From assembly GCF_014199305.1 (NCBI RefSeq), contig NZ_JACIJK010000001.1, positions 248,001 through 312,000 of the forward strand: a stretch of 64,000 nucleotides of DNA. Reading direction: 5' to 3'. Every line of letters starts with the position of its first letter. The stretch's first letter is position 1. This DNA comes from Sphingomonas aerophila. GTDB lineage: Bacteria; Pseudomonadota; Alphaproteobacteria; Sphingomonadales; Sphingomonadaceae. The notes below the pieces were generated by a model, which was not told where the DNA came from, searched no databases, and saw only the letters and a list, made by a program, of their open reading frames with translations. Positions 63,627-64,000 of the stretch are shown piece by piece. The translations under genes and the position numbers were made by a program.

Positions 63627-64000
63627 TCAGATGTTGTAGGCGCGCTCCCCATGCTCGCCGATGTCGAGGCCTTCGGTCTCGACTTCGGGGGTGACGCGCA
63701 GGCCGGTGACTGCCTTGGCGATCGCAATCGCGATCACGGTGCCGATCGAGGCCCAGATAATCGTCGTGATGACTGCCTCGAACTGGACCAGCAGCTTGGC
63801 GCCCATCGCGTAGTCGGCAGCGCCCGGCCCGCCGAGCGAGGGCGCGTAGACGATGCCGGTGCCGAGGGCGCCGATCATGCCGCCGATGCCATGCACACCA
63901 AAGGCGTCCAGCGCATCGTCATAGCCAAGCCGCGGCTTCAGCACCGACACGGCGAAGAAGCAGACGATGGACGCGATCGCGCCCAGCACGATGGCGCCGA
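63627..64000 (-). CDS. Ammonium transporter, C-terminal part (truncated by window edge)
   Basis: Amt/AmtB-type membrane channel; only the last 124 residues are in the window, starting GAIVLGAIASIVCFFAV. Family signature DDALDAFGVHGIGGMIGA includes the conserved pore His, and the cytoplasmic tail EHGERAYNI is typical. The frame continues past 64000, so the apparent start at 63989 is internal. Confidence 0.95.
   Translation of the reverse strand, partial: GAIVLGAIASIVCFFAVSVLKPRLGYDDALDAFGVHGIGGMIGALGTGIVYAPSLGGPGAADYAMGAKLLVQFEAVITTIIWASIGTVIAIAIAKAVTGLRVTPEVETEGLDIGEHGERAYNI

Noticed and set aside
1..64000. CRISPR arrays, insertion sequences, rRNA genes and phage defence systems
   Set aside because: None seen: no regularly spaced repeats, transposases, rRNA sequence or recognisable defence genes on either strand.

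Overview
The window is a dense, high-GC stretch of an alphaproteobacterial chromosome, most likely from the Sphingomonadaceae (Sphingomonas-like). The evidence is a class I lysyl-tRNA synthetase, a ubiquinol-cytochrome c chaperone beside a DUF177 gene, a TIGR02186 protein beside a TauE/SafE permease, MmcB, DUF1491, DUF3576 and DUF6489 proteins, many GTG starts, and pervasive 4-nt start/stop overlaps. There are no rRNA genes, insertion sequences, integrases or CRISPR arrays. One tRNA gene, tRNA-Leu(GAG), is present.

Layout. 0-9.2 kb: the end of prs, a PilZ protein, sucC, etfBA, then on the minus strand a GH10 xylanase-type lipoprotein, a histone-deacetylase-family hydrolase, an SRAP protease and class I lysS. 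9.2-16.5 kb: a SulP transporter with a structured leader, a DinG-type helicase with a SixA-type phosphatase, the DUF177/cytochrome bc1 chaperone pair and bamE. 16.6-26.3 kb: an NfrB-like glycosyltransferase with an NfrA C-terminal-like partner, TauE/SafE plus TIGR02186, a HerA-like ATPase, the ftsE-ftsX-ydcF-like-plsC operon and a zinc-ribbon DUF3426 protein. 26.3-32.6 kb is the most accessory-looking part: tRNA-Leu, a small charged HTH-like protein, a Bcr/CflA efflux pump, a TupA-like ATP-grasp protein, and a three-gene type III polyketide synthase operon (PKS, methyltransferase, flavoprotein).

32.6-44.6 kb holds msrB, a PBP1A-type synthase, a SCO/YcgN/DUF45 minus-strand set, an ankyrin protein, mmcB and a SleB-type hydrolase. 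It ends in a long co-oriented minus-strand block (PPSR, maf, aroE, coaE, dnaQ, hpf, ptsN, thioesterase, DUF1491). 44.9-54.3 kb is the mirror-image plus-strand block (hemE, hemJ, rho, terC, DUF6489, mnmE, mnmG, rsmG, parA, parB). 54.3-64 kb holds holA-lptE-leuS-DUF3576, an outer-membrane-like protein, a thiamine-phosphate-synthase-like gene, yggS, a HAD phosphatase, an SDR, a TIGR01244-type phosphatase, two small membrane proteins and the end of an ammonium transporter.

The main structural result is that this looks like the replication-origin domain. The 297-bp gap between the PPSR gene and hemE (44594-44890) carries a perfect DnaA box, several near-matches and three GANTC sites, and genes on both sides point away from it. 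Three identical 16-bp parS palindromes flank it at 29612, 50115 and 52542; one lies inside the rsmG coding sequence, and parA/parB are encoded next to it. The most interesting accessory element is the type III PKS operon, whose promoter region contains the most distant parS site.
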